Source: an uncultured Clostridia bacterium
GTDB lineage: Bacteria > Bacillota > Clostridia > Monoglobales > Monoglobaceae
DNA length: 64,000 bases
Direction: 5' to 3'
Assembly: GCA_934463175.1 (NCBI GenBank)
Contig: CAKSIW010000001.1
Span: 1 to 64,000 of the forward strand
This document shows positions 8,460 to 16,710 of the stretch, in pieces. Every line of letters begins with the position of its first letter. The stretch's first letter is position 1. The position numbers were made by a program, and so were the translations under genes. Below the pieces are notes generated by a model. That model searched no databases. It had not been told where the DNA came from and saw only the letters and a list, made by a program, of their open reading frames with translations.

Positions 8460-9650
8460 GTCACAGCCCTCAAGCAGATAATTGACGCTTTCTTCAATTC
8501 TGCCGTCCTTGATATAAATGCGGGGAACCCGTCTGCTGACCATGCACGAAATCTCATAGTTGATTGTTCCGATCTTTTCGGCAATGCTCTCAATCGGAAT
8601 GCTGCATTTGCCGTCACTGCCGAACAGGATAACTTCGTCACCGACACTTATATTATTAACATCTGTCACATCAATCATACATTGATCCATACAAATTCTT
8701 CCTATTTGCTTTGCAAGAACACCGTCGACAATGACCTCGGTCTTGCCCGAGAGCATTCTCGTATAGCCGTCCGCATAACCTGCCGCAACGGTTGCGATCT
8801 TTGTTTTTCTCTCCGTTCGGAAGGTTCTGCCATAGCTGACGCACGTTCCGCAGTCAACCTCCTTGACATGAATCACACGCGCCTTGAATTTCATTGCAGG
8901 TCTGAGCGGCAGAAGTCCGCGGTCAACCTCGTCCGACGGATACATTCCATACATAATTATGCCTGCGCGAACCATATCAAGCTGCATTTCGGGAAACTTC
9001 ATGATCGCCGCGCTGTTTCCCGCATGCTTTGTCGGTATGTCAATACCCTGCGCCGAAAGTCTTTCCGCAAGCCCCGTCAGCCGTTCATACTGCATTTGCG
9101 TATATCCCCCGTCCTCCTCATCGGCTGACGCAAAGTGGGTGAACATTCCATCAATTTTCAGGCTCGGAAGCTGCGATATTTTCACAATTTCACATTCTGT
9201 CCGCCGGCGGTTTTCCCCGTTTCCGTCATACAAAAACCCGATTCTCGACATTCCCGTGTCAATTTTCACGTGAACGCTGACGATTTTTCCGATGCTCTCC
9301 GCAATTTCCGAAAAATGCTCCGCGGTTTCCGCATCGAACACAGAAGGCATTATGTCATATTTCACAAAATCCTCGCATGTCTCACGGTCTGACGCACCAA
9401 GAACCAGAATCGGAACATCAATTCCCTGCCGTCTCAGCTGAACTGCTTCGTCAATGCAGGCAACCGCAAGACTGTCTGCACCGTTTTCAAGAATCGTTTT
9501 TGCAGTCTCCATCACACCGTGTCCGTATGCGTCCGCCTTGACAACGCCCATCAGGCGTGTTTCGGGCTTCAGTCTCCGCCGTATCTCGCGCACATTATGC
9601 GCAATCGCATCTAAATCTATCTCTGCCCATATTCTGTGCATGTTCTTCAT
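8454..9650 (-). CDS. alr: Alanine racemase
   Basis: 398 residues; makes D-alanine for peptidoglycan. The pyridoxal phosphate lysine is Lys38 in GVVKADAYGHG, and the second catalytic residue, a Tyr, lies in CVSYGRTF (about 273). An N-terminal TIM barrel and a C-terminal beta domain (IATVAAGYADGYTRMLS, IGRICMDQCMIDVT) are complete. It follows a GerS-like lipoprotein gene, as in Clostridioides difficile, where alr2 lies beside gerS. The 83-bp gap to that gene contains a dispersed hairpin repeat. Start ATG at 9650 with AGGGGAT upstream. Confidence 0.96.
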   Translation of the reverse strand: MKNMHRIWAEIDLDAIAHNVREIRRRLKPETRLMGVVKADAYGHGVMETAKTILENGADSLAVACIDEAVQLRRQGIDVPILVLGASDRETCEDFVKYDIMPSVFDAETAEHFSEIAESIGKIVSVHVKIDTGMSRIGFLYDGNGENRRRTECEIVKISQLPSLKIDGMFTHFASADEEDGGYTQMQYERLTGLAERLSAQGIDIPTKHAGNSAAIMKFPEMQLDMVRAGIIMYGMYPSDEVDRGLLPLRPAMKFKARVIHVKEVDCGTCVSYGRTFRTERKTKIATVAAGYADGYTRMLSGKTEVIVDGVLAKQIGRICMDQCMIDVTDVNNISVGDEVILFGSDGKCSIPIESIAEKIGTINYEISCMVSRRVPRIYIKDGRIEESVNYLLEGCDL

Positions 9651-9669
9651 AAAAACGCTATCCCCTATC

Positions 9670-9733
9670 GTTAAGCTGATATTAGTTATCCGAATCCGCC
9701 TTTTAAAATCGGGTTCGGACAGCTGACATCAGG
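9670..9733. repeat. Short copy of GTTAAC-type hairpin repeat
   Basis: A 64-bp imperfect inverted repeat filling the gap between the GerS-like gene and alr. Left arm begins GTTAAGCTGATATTAG then TTATCCGAATCCG; the right arm read backwards is CTGATGTCAGCTGTCCGAA then CCCGA. Nearly all differences are transitions. The same arms occur at the ends of the larger element at 36428-36706. Confidence 0.75.
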
Positions 9734-10348
9734 TCATTCAAAATCGCTTTCCTTTGTGTCGCAGTTCCCCTCAAACTCTCTGTATTCAACCCTGACAGTC
9801 ATATTTCCGTCCGAATCATAGGTTTCAAGCCGAATCGGCAGGAATGTTCTGTTGTCAATCCAAAGCGTCTGACTGAATCTGTTTTTGTTCTTTCCGCTGA
9901 GGAAGCAGCTCATCACCGTCTCAGCAGGATTTTTTTCCGCAAGGGTTTCAACATAGGAATCCTCGCTCTTATAGTATTCCTCAAAAAAATCCGTCAGAAG
10001 CACCGCTGACCTTTCATCGGAGAAAACATCGCGAAAGCTCTCGCTCTCCCCAAGTCCCGACTTCAGAAGAACCTCTCCTCCGCGGAAAACATATCCGCAC
10101 CCCGCAATCTCGGAGGGCTTCTCCACCGTCATCGCAAAACGGTCGGGCGCGGCATAGACCTGCCGAACCGAATATACATTTTCCGTGCGGTCATTCCTCA
10201 CCGTTATTTCCGCCGCAGCGCGGAAGCTTTTCAATGAATTATACCTTTTGTATATTTCACCGTATGCGTCATGTCCGCCAAGCCGCGAACACGCCGCAAG
10301 GATTATCGCAAACGTAATGACGGCAAGAGCCGCAATACATTTCCTCAT
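9734..10348 (-). CDS. GerS-like lipoprotein
   Basis: 204 residues with a lipoprotein signal (RKCIAALAVITFAIILAAC, lipobox LAAC, Cys at about 20), so it should be anchored outside the membrane. The rest is LolA-like: YKRYNSLKSFRAAAEI early, then repeated beta-strands and a C-terminal FLPIRLETYDSDGNMTVRVEY. In C. difficile, GerS is a spore lipoprotein needed for germination via CwlD-dependent cortex modification, and is encoded directly before alr2 as here; function is inferred from this synteny and fold. Start at 10348 (MRKCIAAL) has AGAGG upstream; a frame starting at 10363 has no ribosome site. Confidence 0.72.
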   Translation of the reverse strand: MRKCIAALAVITFAIILAACSRLGGHDAYGEIYKRYNSLKSFRAAAEITVRNDRTENVYSVRQVYAAPDRFAMTVEKPSEIAGCGYVFRGGEVLLKSGLGESESFRDVFSDERSAVLLTDFFEEYYKSEDSYVETLAEKNPAETVMSCFLSGKNKNRFSQTLWIDNRTFLPIRLETYDSDGNMTVRVEYREFEGNCDTKESDFE

Positions 10349-10368
10349 GCATAATCCTCTCATTCATA

Positions 10369-11574
10369 TTATTTTTCAAGCTGCCTTATTGCATATGGAA
10401 GTGCCTCCGCAACATCGCCGGCAATCAAGCCGCAAAAACCCTTTTCCTCTGCCGCAAGGTCGCCTGCAAGTCCGTGAACATATGTGCCGAGAACCGACGC
10501 CGAAAACAAATCCGCGCCCTGCGCCGCAAACGCCGCAATGACTCCCGTCAGCACATCTCCCGTGCCTCCCGTCGCCATTCCCGGGTTTCCCGTCGGGTTA
10601 ACAGAAATCCGACCGTCTCCTGCAATCACGGTGTTCTTTCCCTTCAGAACAACCGTAATGCCGAACCGTTCGGCAAGCTCTGCCGCCGTTTCCTCACGCG
10701 ACGCCTGTATTTCGGCAATCGTTTTGCCCGTGAGCCTTGACATCTCGCCCGGGTGCGGTGTGAGAACCACGTTGCACCGTCTTTTCCTCAATATATCTAT
10801 ATTCCTGCTGAGCGCATTTATTCCGTCAGCGTCCAGAATCAGCTTGCCTTCATATCCTTCAAGCAGTCTTTCCGTGATATATTCAATATCACAGCTCTGC
10901 CCGATCCCCGGTCCGAACACAACTGCGTCCGATTTCGCGGCATATCCGAGAATTTTATCCGCAGACTCACGGCATATTATGCCGCCGCGCGACGCAAGCC
11001 CGACAGTCATTGCTTCGGTGAGCTTACAGGCAAGAATTGCCCTTTCGCTGTCCGCCGTGCCGACCGTCACAAGTCCGCTGCCGCACCTGAGCGCCGCATA
11101 TGCCGAAAGCGCAGCAGCACCGGTCATGCCCTCGGAGCCCGCAACGACAAAAACCCTGCCGCAGCTGCCCTTGTTGGCATCGGGCGCACGCTTCGGCAAA
11201 AGCTGCCGCATTTCCTCATGCACCTCCGCCAATGTGCCGCTCTCGCCGACTGCAACAGCAACAGCTGTTCCTCCGTCATGAGTTATGCTGAGTGACGCCC
11301 TGCTTCTTCTGCCGCGAAACACAACAAACGGCACGCCGCTCTCCTCATGCGCAATCTCGATTTCCGAAAGCTCCGCGCCAGAAAGACCCGTTCCGAGAAG
11401 CTTTGAGAAAGCCTCCTTTGCGGCAAACATTCCTGCCAGCGTTTCGGCTCTTTCGCCGTGCTTTCTGTAGTATTCCATCTCGCCGTCAGTGAAAACGCGT
11501 TCGCAAAAACGCGGCTTTTTCGCCGCCGCGGTGATTCTTTCGATTTTGACAATATCAACTCCGCAGTTCATCAT
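10369..11574 (-). CDS. Fusion of holo-ACP synthase and NAD(P)HX dehydratase (AcpS-NnrD)
   Basis: 401 residues combining two enzymes. Residues 1 to about 112 are AcpS, which transfers phosphopantetheine to acyl carrier protein: GVDIVKIERI with Asp7, AAKEAFSKLLGTG with Glu54, and ASLSITHDGGTAVAVAV. Residues about 120-401 are the ATP/ADP-dependent dehydratase that repairs hydrated NAD(P)H: GRVFVVAGSEGMTGAA, FGPGIGQ, LDADGINAL, LTPHPGEM, and NPGMATGGTGDVLTG. The epimerase domain (NnrE) often fused to NnrD is absent. Both halves look intact. The start overlaps the stop of the upstream gene by four bases. Confidence 0.92.
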   Translation of the reverse strand: MMNCGVDIVKIERITAAAKKPRFCERVFTDGEMEYYRKHGERAETLAGMFAAKEAFSKLLGTGLSGAELSEIEIAHEESGVPFVVFRGRRSRASLSITHDGGTAVAVAVGESGTLAEVHEEMRQLLPKRAPDANKGSCGRVFVVAGSEGMTGAAALSAYAALRCGSGLVTVGTADSERAILACKLTEAMTVGLASRGGIICRESADKILGYAAKSDAVVFGPGIGQSCDIEYITERLLEGYEGKLILDADGINALSRNIDILRKRRCNVVLTPHPGEMSRLTGKTIAEIQASREETAAELAERFGITVVLKGKNTVIAGDGRISVNPTGNPGMATGGTGDVLTGVIAAFAAQGADLFSASVLGTYVHGLAGDLAAEEKGFCGLIAGDVAEALPYAIRQLEK

Positions 11575-12095
11575 ATTGAAACCGCTTTGATCGGATTTAA
11601 CGTATTGATTCTGTCAATCATCTTTGCATTCGGATTGAAAAGAATCATTTTTCTGCGCTCGTTTTCAAGATAAACAGCATAAAACACCTCGGGGTCGGAC
11701 TTGTCGCGGCATGCATAAATCTTTTCAACGGCAGAGTTTCTCATATAGCTGTCGAACTCGCGTCCGCTTCCCTTTCCGAAGGCTTCAAGACCTCTTAAAT
11801 TCACGCATGTCATTCTTTTTCTTTTTCTGACATTGATAATCTTGTCAACGTCCATCTCGGAATTGACAAGAGAATATTCATACTCCACATTAAACGAGGT
11901 TATGAGCCTGTAGTCAAGCCAGCCGATTCCCGCAACCGCCAGAAGTGCAATTGAGCTGAGCTGCGGCACAAGCGTCATAAGCGCAATGAACACCGCAAGA
12001 ATCACAATCACTCCAAGCACCGCAAGAGCCGCCGCCGAAAGATAGTCGGCTGCTTTTTTTCTTTTTTTCACCATGTACTCGATAAAAATATCCAT
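11571..12095 (-). CDS. Membrane protein of unknown function
   Basis: 174 residues. A basic N-terminus (MDIFIEYMVKKRKKAAD) is followed by two adjacent membrane segments (about 20-65; AALAVLGVIVILAVFIALMTL and SSIALLAVAGIGWL), then a cytoplasmic domain with RKRKRMTCVNLRGLEAFG and a C-terminal MILFNPNAKMIDRIN. It may belong to a small Clostridia-specific domain family (possibly DUF6106), but I am not sure. GGAGG lies six bases before the ATG at 12095. It sits between a GT2 glycosyltransferase (13-bp gap) and acpS-nnrD. Confidence 0.7.
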   Translation of the reverse strand: MDIFIEYMVKKRKKAADYLSAAALAVLGVIVILAVFIALMTLVPQLSSIALLAVAGIGWLDYRLITSFNVEYEYSLVNSEMDVDKIINVRKRKRMTCVNLRGLEAFGKGSGREFDSYMRNSAVEKIYACRDKSDPEVFYAVYLENERRKMILFNPNAKMIDRINTLNPIKAVSI

Positions 12096-12108
12096 TGTTA
12101 TCCTCCGT

Positions 12109-13353
12109 TTATTGATTATCCTTGGGAGAATGCGGCGTGTGAAACCACTCTCTGTCATTCTTCTTCAGCGCGCCCGCAATTCCGATCGGAATCCACGAAA
12201 CAATATATACAGCAAACCCCAAAAGATTTTTTATTATATTTCTGTCAAGCTTGCGGTCGTTATAAAGCCCTGCAAGCACAACAAATATATTACCGAAAAC
12301 CAAAAGCGACAGGAGCAGCATGTTCTCCGGTCTGCTCCACATTCCGCAGAAAAGGCGGTATGGCAACGATGTCTCGTTTCCGAACAGAGCCGCGGCAAAT
12401 ATCACCGCAAAGAACACCGCCGTTATCGGATAGAGACAGTCACCCCAGAAGTTCATCAGCATATGAAACGGAAACGCCTTGCGCTCCGCAATGCCCTTTT
12501 GCGCAAGCGGTCTGACATAGTGCGACGCAACGTCCGCAAGCCCCTGTGCCCAGCGTTTTCTCTGATTTATCGACGTATCCATTCCGAGCGGTTTTTCATC
12601 AAAGACAACCGCCTCATGGCACCAGCCGACCTTGATGTCACCGAGTGCCAGCTTGAGCGTGAACTCGGTGTCCTCGGCAAGGCAGGTTGCGCCCCAGCCA
12701 TATTCGCGTATCAGCTCCGAATCAACCGCAAAGCCTGTTCCGCCGAGACGGCAGCCAAAATCAAGGTTGCTCCTTGAAAGCTGCGCCAGACGGTTGTTAA
12801 TCCAATACCAGAGCGAATAGGAAAAGGTCAGCCACGACTCCGTCGGGTTTTTGCTGTCAAGATAGCCCTGAACCGCACGGCAGCCCTCGTTTATCTTATT
12901 GTTCATGTGAAACAGAAAATCGGGTCTGACAATGTTGTCCGCGTCAAAAACACAGATATACTCAAACTGTCTCTCCATTCCGAACAGATTCTCAAACGCA
13001 AATTCCAATGCAAAGCCCTTGCCGCGTGCTGCCGTGTCAAAGCGTTCCATGACATTTGCACCGGCAAGCCGCGCATTCTCCGCGGTTTTGTCCGTGCAGT
13101 TGTCGGCAACAACAAAGATTTCAAACAGCTCACGCGGATAGTCAAGCGCATTCAGGCTCTCGGTCAGCTGACCGATGACGCTTTCCTCATTGTGAGCGGC
13201 AACAACAAGCGCAAAACTGTGCTTTTTGTCGCTTTTCCGCTCCCTGTGCAGAACCGTGAGCGAAAACATTGAAATTCCGAGATAATAACAACCCGTAAAA
13301 AACAAAACAATCTGCACTGCATTGATTATATATCCAAGCATATCAATCGTCAA
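12109..13353 (-). CDS. Membrane glycosyltransferase, family 2
   Basis: 414 residues. One membrane helix (about 8-30) precedes a GT-2 domain (about 45-280), and several helices end the protein (about 295-395). Catalytic landmarks are AAHNEESVIGQL, the DAD metal site in VFDADNIVRPDF, the acceptor-side ED in CLAEDTEFTLK, and QRKRW (the QxxRW motif of processive or BcsA-like enzymes). It likely builds a cell-surface glycan or glycolipid; the substrate cannot be read from sequence. TTG at 13353 is the likely start, eight bases after GGAGG. Its promoter is at 13427-13455. Confidence 0.87.
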   Translation of the reverse strand: MTIDMLGYIINAVQIVLFFTGCYYLGISMFSLTVLHRERKSDKKHSFALVVAAHNEESVIGQLTESLNALDYPRELFEIFVVADNCTDKTAENARLAGANVMERFDTAARGKGFALEFAFENLFGMERQFEYICVFDADNIVRPDFLFHMNNKINEGCRAVQGYLDSKNPTESWLTFSYSLWYWINNRLAQLSRSNLDFGCRLGGTGFAVDSELIREYGWGATCLAEDTEFTLKLALGDIKVGWCHEAVVFDEKPLGMDTSINQRKRWAQGLADVASHYVRPLAQKGIAERKAFPFHMLMNFWGDCLYPITAVFFAVIFAAALFGNETSLPYRLFCGMWSRPENMLLLSLLVFGNIFVVLAGLYNDRKLDRNIIKNLLGFAVYIVSWIPIGIAGALKKNDREWFHTPHSPKDNQ

Positions 13354-13426
13354 TTCACGGTCCTCCGTTCATGTTTTTTCAGTATAGCATATTCAATCCG
13401 TTCATATAAATATTCCGATATATATT

Positions 13427-13455
13427 ATTATACTCTACAGAAAAAATAATTTCAA
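13427..13455 (-). promoter_or_regulatory. Promoter of the GT2-acpS-alr operon
   Basis: Minus strand TTGAAA (13450-13455), 17-bp spacer, TATAAT (13427-13432). The leader before the GT2 gene would be about 70 bases. Confidence 0.7.
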
Positions 13456-13481
13456 TAGTTTTTTACAATTTGTTTCAAAAA

Positions 13482-16400
13482 TCAGCAGCCTTCGAGGATT
13501 GCAAGAATATCATCGCGCGACAGCGACCCCGAATATGCTCCGCTGTCTGCAATTATGCTGTCTGCAAGGTCGCGCTTGCGGTCCTGAAGCTTCAGGATAT
13601 TTTCCTCAATCGAGCCTTTGGTGATGAACTTATAAACCGTCACAACATGCTTCTGTCCGATTCTGTGCGCACGGTCGGTCGCCTGATTCTGTGCCGCAAC
13701 GTTCCACCACGGGTCATAGTGTATGACCACGTCCGCCGCGGTCAGGTTCAGCCCTGTTCCGCCCGCCTTCAGCGAGATCAGGAACACGGGAACGCGCCCC
13801 GTCTGAAATCCCGTCACAAGCGACATTCTCTTTTCCTTGCCCGTGGCTCCCGTGAGCGTGTAGAAATCTATTTTTTCCTCGCGCAGCCTGCGTTCAAAAA
13901 TTTCAAGCATGGACGTGAACTGCGAGAAAATCAGCACCTTATGTCCGTTGTCCAGTGTTTCGCGGACAATGTTCATGCATGTTTCAAGTTTTGCCGAGCC
14001 GCCGGAATAGTTTTCATATATCAGCGCAGGGTCGCAGCATATCTGTCTGAGCCGCGTCAGCTCCGAAAGAACCTTAACCGCATCGCGCCCCAGGCTGCTG
14101 CCGCCCGTCTTGGCAAGGCTTTCCTTGAGCTGCTTGACGTGTGCAAGATAGAGCTTTTCCTGTTCAGGCTCCATTTTTGAAATAACCACGTTTTCAAGCT
14201 TTTCGGGCAGCTCATGAAGCACGTCCGCTTTGAGTCTGCGCAGAATGAACGGCGCAATCATTCTTTTCATATTTGCAAGCGCCGTCTCGTCCTTGTCCTT
14301 CACGACAGGAATTTCAAATTCGTTTCTGAAACGCCTGTAATCATATAAAAATCCCGGCATTAAAAAATCGAATATGCTCCAAAGCTCGCTCAGTCTGTTC
14401 TCAATCGGAGTTCCCGTCAGAGCAAACCGCGACCGCGCCTTGATTTCCTTGACCGAACGCGCACTCTGAGTTGAATAGTTCTTGATATACTGCGCCTCGT
14501 CAATAACCTCAAATCTGAATTTCACATCTTTATATAAGTCAACGTCGCGTTTGAGCAAATCATATGACGTTATCAGCACGTCATATGAGTCATGCTCCGC
14601 AATCAGCCTTGTTCTCTCCTCCAGCGACCCTGCAACAACACAGGTTTTCACTGACGGCGCAAATGCCGCAAACTCGCTTTCCCAGTTATACACCAGCGAG
14701 GCAGGGCAGACTATGAGCGAACAGCCGCCGTCCCCCTCCTCCTTTGCCGACAGAAACAGAGAGATGATTTGCAGTGTTTTTCCGAGACCCATTTCATCAG
14801 CCAAAATTCCGCTCAGTCCATAGCTGTCAAGAGTTTTGAGCCATCTGAAGCCCTTTCTCTGAAAGTTTCTCAGAATTTTTCTGAGCGATGCCGGAATTGC
14901 AAAGTCACTGTCCTCAACCGACTTTATGCTTCTGATCAGTGCTTTGAAGTTCACATCGCGCTTCACGTCAATGTCGCCCTTCAGAACGCTGTCAACATAA
15001 AGTGCGCGGTACTGCGGCACGGTTATCACATTTCCTTCGCCGACCTCCCCGTCATCACTGATGTTTCCCACAACGTCCGAAACCGCCGCAAGCGCATTGT
15101 TTTCAAGCTTCAGAAACGACCCGTCGGGCAGTCTGTGATATTTTTTCCGCTGCTTATAGCTTTTCAGAATTTTTGAAAGCTCGCGGAAACTCAGCTCGTC
15201 CGAATCAAGCTCAAAATCGAGCAAGCCGCCGCTGAGCGAAACCCCGACCGAAAAACGCGGTGCAGGCGCAATTCTGAGTCTTTCAAACTGCTCCGATATA
15301 TACACCTCGCCAAACCGTCTCAGCTCATCAAAGCCCGTGTCGGCAAGGCGGAACAGCGCATCGTCATCATCGCGAAGCTCCATCAGTCCCGAATCGCTGA
15401 ACCTGAAATATCTCATGAGACACATTTTTATGTTGTTTTCCATGCCGCGGTTTCTGTATTCCCGTCTTTCTGCCGAATCCGCAAAAATATCAACTCTGAC
15501 ATCGCCGTATGTGCATTCGGTGCGGCAGGTGACAACACCGCGCCGCGGATTGTCAACAAAAAATTTTACGGACGCGTCGGGCATTGAATATTGTTCAAGA
15601 TTAATTCCTTCTGTCAGAACCTGCACAAATTCGGAAATCCGCGGCAGAACATTGTTGCAGAAATATACCATGTCGCCGCGGCTTATCGCAAGCGCACGTC
15701 CTCCTGCCGAAGCCGCCGCACGCAGAAGTCCCGACATCGCCTCGGAATATTTCCCGTCACAGCGGTAAAGCTTGTCCTCCGACACAACATAGCAATGTTC
15801 TCTGCCGCAGAGCAGAGACAATGCACCGAGGCGCAAAACCGCGCCTTCTCCGCCGTATTTTTCGAGGACAATCTCCAAATCAGGGTTTCCGTCCACAATT
15901 TCAAGCTCAGCATTCACGCCCTTTTTTGATGTGAAGCTGAGTCTTCCTCCCATGCACACCTCAATGAACAAATCAAGCGTTGAAGGCGTCAGCGTCAGCT
16001 CACGGGTGGTGAGCGCACTCATATATGAATACTTGTTATATGTGCTGTTGAATATTTCATTCTCGCGAACCGCATTCTCAATGACCGAAAGCATTCGCCT
16101 TGATTTCCCGTCAAATGCCCCGGGGGTGTGGAGAAATCCGAAATTCTTGCCGTATTCAAAATATTCGCAGTCTCTTATGCAGCCGACAAATCTGCGCACG
16201 TCCTTCACCACATATTTTCTTGCCGCACCGACTCTGAAATCGACCTTGACCTCTCCCGTCGAAGTCTGCGCCATATGCGGCACAACCGTCATTTTTTCTG
16301 CTCTCTCCATGTCGAGTGACGCCGCATTCTCACGATTTGTATATTCCCTGATGATTCTGCTCATCTCGGGGTCGGTTGACACGCTCTCACCCGAAGCGGA

Positions 16401-16694
16401 GTCTGCGCTCTTTTCTACGCAGCTCAAAAGAACCGCGGCAATATGCTTGCAAATGCCGGTGTATTTGTGAAATGCCGCGCAGTCGCAGAGCTTGTGCGCA
16501 ACACGTCCGCCCTCAAGCCAGACCGTCACGTTATAGGTGTGAGTTCCTCTGACCTTTGCGTAAATATATATTTCATCGGAATTTGTCCGATCCTTTTCAA
16601 GCTTTTTTATGCGTCCGTTTTCAAAATACTGTCTTCCGCTCAGAAAAACACTTTTGTTTGAACACATCTCCAATATATCGCGTTCGGTAAACAT
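13482..16694 (-). CDS. SNF2-family helicase with SWIM zinc finger
   Basis: 1070 residues. A SWIM zinc finger (C70, C72, C82, H84 in LCDCAAFHKYTGICKH) is followed by a long unassigned middle part and a SNF2 ATPase core at the C-terminal half: GILADEMGLGKTLQII (Walker A), VIDEAQYIKN (motif II, DEAQ), RFALTGTPIENRLSELWSIFDFLMPG, then the helicase C lobe with VFLISLKAGGTGLNLTAADVVIHYDPWWN and QATDRAHRIGQ. Such proteins are DNA translocases; their biological role in Bacillota is poorly defined. Start at 16694 has GGAGG about 11 bases upstream and follows feoB by 16 bases. Confidence 0.92.
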   Translation of the reverse strand: MFTERDILEMCSNKSVFLSGRQYFENGRIKKLEKDRTNSDEIYIYAKVRGTHTYNVTVWLEGGRVAHKLCDCAAFHKYTGICKHIAAVLLSCVEKSADSASGESVSTDPEMSRIIREYTNRENAASLDMERAEKMTVVPHMAQTSTGEVKVDFRVGAARKYVVKDVRRFVGCIRDCEYFEYGKNFGFLHTPGAFDGKSRRMLSVIENAVRENEIFNSTYNKYSYMSALTTRELTLTPSTLDLFIEVCMGGRLSFTSKKGVNAELEIVDGNPDLEIVLEKYGGEGAVLRLGALSLLCGREHCYVVSEDKLYRCDGKYSEAMSGLLRAAASAGGRALAISRGDMVYFCNNVLPRISEFVQVLTEGINLEQYSMPDASVKFFVDNPRRGVVTCRTECTYGDVRVDIFADSAERREYRNRGMENNIKMCLMRYFRFSDSGLMELRDDDDALFRLADTGFDELRRFGEVYISEQFERLRIAPAPRFSVGVSLSGGLLDFELDSDELSFRELSKILKSYKQRKKYHRLPDGSFLKLENNALAAVSDVVGNISDDGEVGEGNVITVPQYRALYVDSVLKGDIDVKRDVNFKALIRSIKSVEDSDFAIPASLRKILRNFQRKGFRWLKTLDSYGLSGILADEMGLGKTLQIISLFLSAKEEGDGGCSLIVCPASLVYNWESEFAAFAPSVKTCVVAGSLEERTRLIAEHDSYDVLITSYDLLKRDVDLYKDVKFRFEVIDEAQYIKNYSTQSARSVKEIKARSRFALTGTPIENRLSELWSIFDFLMPGFLYDYRRFRNEFEIPVVKDKDETALANMKRMIAPFILRRLKADVLHELPEKLENVVISKMEPEQEKLYLAHVKQLKESLAKTGGSSLGRDAVKVLSELTRLRQICCDPALIYENYSGGSAKLETCMNIVRETLDNGHKVLIFSQFTSMLEIFERRLREEKIDFYTLTGATGKEKRMSLVTGFQTGRVPVFLISLKAGGTGLNLTAADVVIHYDPWWNVAAQNQATDRAHRIGQKHVVTVYKFITKGSIEENILKLQDRKRDLADSIIADSGAYSGSLSRDDILAILEGC

Positions 16695-16710
16695 CAACCG
16701 TTCTCGCCTC

